Shown piece by piece: positions 1 through 6,131 of a stretch of 6,131 nt of DNA. The notes under the pieces were generated by a model. That model saw only the letters and a program-made list of their open reading frames with translations, was not told the origin of the DNA and made no database searches. The position numbers and the translations under genes are program-made. The number at the start of each line of letters is the position of its first letter. Position 1 is the stretch's first letter. The stretch lies in NCBI RefSeq assembly GCF_000282995.1, contig NZ_ALEE01000105.1:1-6131 (forward strand), in the 5' to 3' direction. This DNA comes from Melaminivora alkalimesophila. GTDB lineage: Bacteria > Pseudomonadota > Gammaproteobacteria > Burkholderiales > Burkholderiaceae_C.

Positions 1-1450
<1,450 letters not shown>

Positions 1451-1453
1451 CTA

Positions 1454-1462
1454 TCCTTCCTT
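1454..1462 (-). promoter_or_regulatory. Shine-Dalgarno sequence of rpoC in the rpoB-rpoC spacer
   Basis: Read on the minus strand this is AAGGAAGGA, ending 9 nt before the ATG at 1444-1442. It is a strong purine-rich ribosome-binding site and supports that start, which also gives the conserved MKSLLDLF N-terminus. The whole rpoB-rpoC gap is only 21 nt (1445-1465), with no room for a separate promoter or terminator, so rpoC depends on rpoB transcription. Confidence 0.85.
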
Positions 1463-1465
1463 GAT

Positions 1466-5590
<4,125 letters not shown>

Positions 5591-5594
5591 GAGA

Positions 5595-5599
5595 TCTCC
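5595..5599 (-). promoter_or_regulatory. Shine-Dalgarno sequence of rpoB
   Basis: On the minus strand this reads GGAGA; GGAG ends 5 nt before the ATG at 5590-5588. It decides the rpoB start in favour of 5590 over the in-frame ATG at 5650. The site lies within a short self-complementary stretch (GAGATCTC, 5591-5598). Confidence 0.8.
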
Positions 5600-5664
5600 G
5601 GGCAAAGACAGGGAACAGGGTCTTCGACGACTGCCCCGCAGGGCGGCCACCTTGCGGGCTTGGC

Positions 5665-5684
5665 TGGTTGGCCACTACCAACCA
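5665..5684 (-). repeat. Inverted repeat / hairpin in the spacer
   Basis: In the transcript, UGGUUGG (5684-5678) pairs with CCAACCA (5671-5665): 7 bp around a 6-nt loop. It lies about 75 nt before the rpoB start and has no U tract. Function unknown. Confidence 0.4.
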
Positions 5685-5692
5685 TGGCGGAC

Positions 5693-5713
5693 GGCGATGC
5701 GTTGCACATCGCC
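5693..5713 (-). repeat. Inverted repeat / hairpin in the spacer
   Basis: In the transcript, GGCGAUGUG (5713-5705) pairs with CGCAUCGCC (5701-5693): 9 bp with one wobble, loop CAA. No U tract follows, so it is not a terminator. Its role is unknown; it may simply be part of the compact folding of this spacer. Confidence 0.45.
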
Positions 5714-5722
5714 CGAACCAAG

Positions 5723-5755
5723 GCGTCTTCTGCTGTCGGCTGGGACAGAAGACAC
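5723..5755 (-). repeat. Inverted repeat / hairpin in the spacer
   Basis: In the transcript, GUGUCUUCUG (5755-5746) pairs with CAGAAGACGC (5732-5723): 10 bp with one wobble. The 13-nt interior can form an alternative CUGUC/GACAG helix that shares bases with the stem, so two registers are possible. It begins one base after the three-way-junction outer stem. A long helix of this kind could be an RNase III substrate, but nothing in the sequence proves processing. Confidence 0.5.
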
Positions 5756-5756
5756 T

Positions 5757-5805
5757 AGAAAGCCCCTTCGGGGAAGGCGCCCGGACCGCTCCGGGACGGC
5801 TTTCT
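5757..5805 (-). promoter_or_regulatory. Possible three-way-junction RNA element in the rplL-rpoB spacer
   Basis: In the transcript, an 8-bp outer stem (AGAAAGCC at 5805-5798 with GGCUUUCU at 5764-5757) encloses two hairpins: CCCGGA-GCGG-UCCGGG (5795-5780, 6 bp) and CCUUC-CCC-GAAGG (5777-5765, 5 bp). The second abuts the outer stem, and only 2 nt separate the other helices. All pairs are Watson-Crick. An alternative fold, CCCC-GAA-GGGG followed by CUUUCU, would look like a weak terminator and competes with the junction. The inverted repeats are seen directly; a regulatory role is inference. Confidence 0.45.
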
Positions 5806-5840
5806 GGTGTGCTCTGCGGGCTGCGCCCATAAGCACCAAA

Positions 5841-5872
5841 GGCTGGAGGCCTTTTCGACAAGACCTCCAGCC
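5841..5872 (-). terminator. Strong stem-loop 17 nt after rplL; candidate partial terminator (attenuator)
   Basis: In the transcript, GGCUGGAGGUCUU pairs with AAGGCCUCCAGCC: 13 bp including one G-U pair, closed by a 6-nt loop (GUCGAA). Only a three-base U tract (5840-5838) follows before GGUG, so it is a poor full terminator. That suits a leaky attenuator or an RNA-processing or stability hairpin, because rpoB and rpoC downstream must still be transcribed. The inverted repeat is seen directly; the function is inferred from position and from the E. coli operon. Confidence 0.55.
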
Positions 5873-5889
5873 CAGGGCACAAGCAGGGA

Positions 5890-6131
5890 TTACTTGAGCT
5901 CGGCCTTGGCGCCGGCGTCCACCAGCTTCTTGACCGCGGCCTCGGCGTCGGCCTTGGGCAGGGCTTCCTTGACGGGCTTGGGAGCGCCGTCCACCAGGTC
6001 CTTGGCTTCCTTCAGGCCCAGGCCGGTGATCTCGCGCACGGCCTTGATGACCGCCACCTTGTTCGCGCCGGCTTCGTTCAGCACGACGTCGAACTCGGTC
6101 TTCTCCTCAGCGGCAGCAGCACCGCCGCCGG
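5890..6131 (-). CDS. rplL: 50S ribosomal protein L7/L12 (C-terminal 79 codons; 5' end outside window)
   Basis: Multi-copy stalk protein of the large ribosomal subunit, which recruits and stimulates the translational GTPases. The window holds 79 complete codons plus two bases of another, ending in TAA at 5892-5890; the usual length is about 120-125, so roughly the N-terminal dimerisation third is missing. An Ala/Gly-rich hinge ([10 protein letters not shown]) leads into the C-terminal domain, starting near [16 protein letters not shown]. The domain's most conserved surface ([10 protein letters not shown], then [20 protein letters not shown]) is the factor-binding face in this family. The frame is clean to the stop. 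The gene lies directly upstream of the spacer and rpoB, as in nearly all bacteria; rplJ would be expected just outside the window. The identification is certain. Confidence 0.98.
   Translation of the reverse strand, partial: GGGAAAAEEKTEFDVVLNEAGANKVAVIKAVREITGLGLKEAKDLVDGAPKPVKEALPKADAEAAVKKLVDAGAKAELK

Larger units (their letters stand above)
5591..5889 (-). other. rplL-rpoB intergenic spacer, non-coding, rich in inverted repeats
   Basis: About 299 nt between the rplL stop and the rpoB start. No conserved coding sequence is visible; frames that cross it are extensions or shadows of rpoB. Reading with the genes it contains, in order: a long stem-loop (5872-5841), a possible three-way junction (5805-5757), a hairpin (5755-5723), a hairpin (5713-5693), a hairpin (5684-5665), and a weak structure (5636-5600) just before the rpoB ribosome-binding site. 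I see no convincing -35/-10 pair. In E. coli the equivalent spacer carries a partial transcription attenuator and an RNase III processing site that set rpoBC levels below those of the ribosomal proteins. A similar role here is inference from position and structure. Confidence 0.7.

Noticed and set aside
5591..5650. A 20-codon N-terminal extension of rpoB from an in-frame ATG at 5650
   Set aside because: The extension ([14 protein letters not shown]...) is not like any RpoB N-terminus I know, while the ATG at 5590 has GGAG at 5 nt and gives the conserved start.
5591..5889. A possible internal promoter for rpoBC in the spacer
   Set aside because: I searched the minus strand by eye for TTGACA/TATAAT-like pairs at about 17-nt spacing and found none convincing; TTGGTTC and similar stretches lack a matching -10.

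Overview
This window is a piece of the conserved bacterial ribosomal-protein / RNA-polymerase operon, read entirely on the minus strand. In transcription order it holds the 3' part of rplL (ribosomal protein L7/L12), a roughly 300-nt non-coding spacer rich in inverted repeats, a complete rpoB (RNA polymerase beta subunit, 1374 codons), a 21-nt spacer, and the first 481 codons of rpoC (beta' subunit), which runs off the low-coordinate edge. I see no mobile elements, CRISPR arrays, tRNAs or accessory genes.

The DNA is GC-rich with a strong G/C preference at third codon positions. RpoB is longer than the 1342-residue E. coli protein. It carries sequence features I associate with Betaproteobacteria, most likely Burkholderiales and probably the Comamonadaceae (an Acidovorax-like relative). 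That placement rests on recalled protein features, not on a search.

Layout from high to low coordinate: 6131-5890 rplL C-terminal region; 5889-5591 spacer with several stem-loops and a possible three-way junction; 5590-1466 rpoB; 1465-1445 rpoB-rpoC junction with a strong Shine-Dalgarno sequence; 1444-1 rpoC N-terminal third, ending just after the catalytic NADFDGD motif.

Functionally, L7/L12 forms the ribosomal stalk that recruits translation factors, while beta and beta' together form the catalytic body of RNA polymerase. In many bacteria the rplL-rpoB spacer is where partial termination and/or RNA processing lowers rpoBC expression relative to the ribosomal proteins. The stem-loops here fit such a role but do not prove it.

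This is a housekeeping region. No new biological system is evident, and the only part worth a closer look is the structured spacer. The very long antisense reading frames across rpoB and rpoC look like composition-driven shadows.
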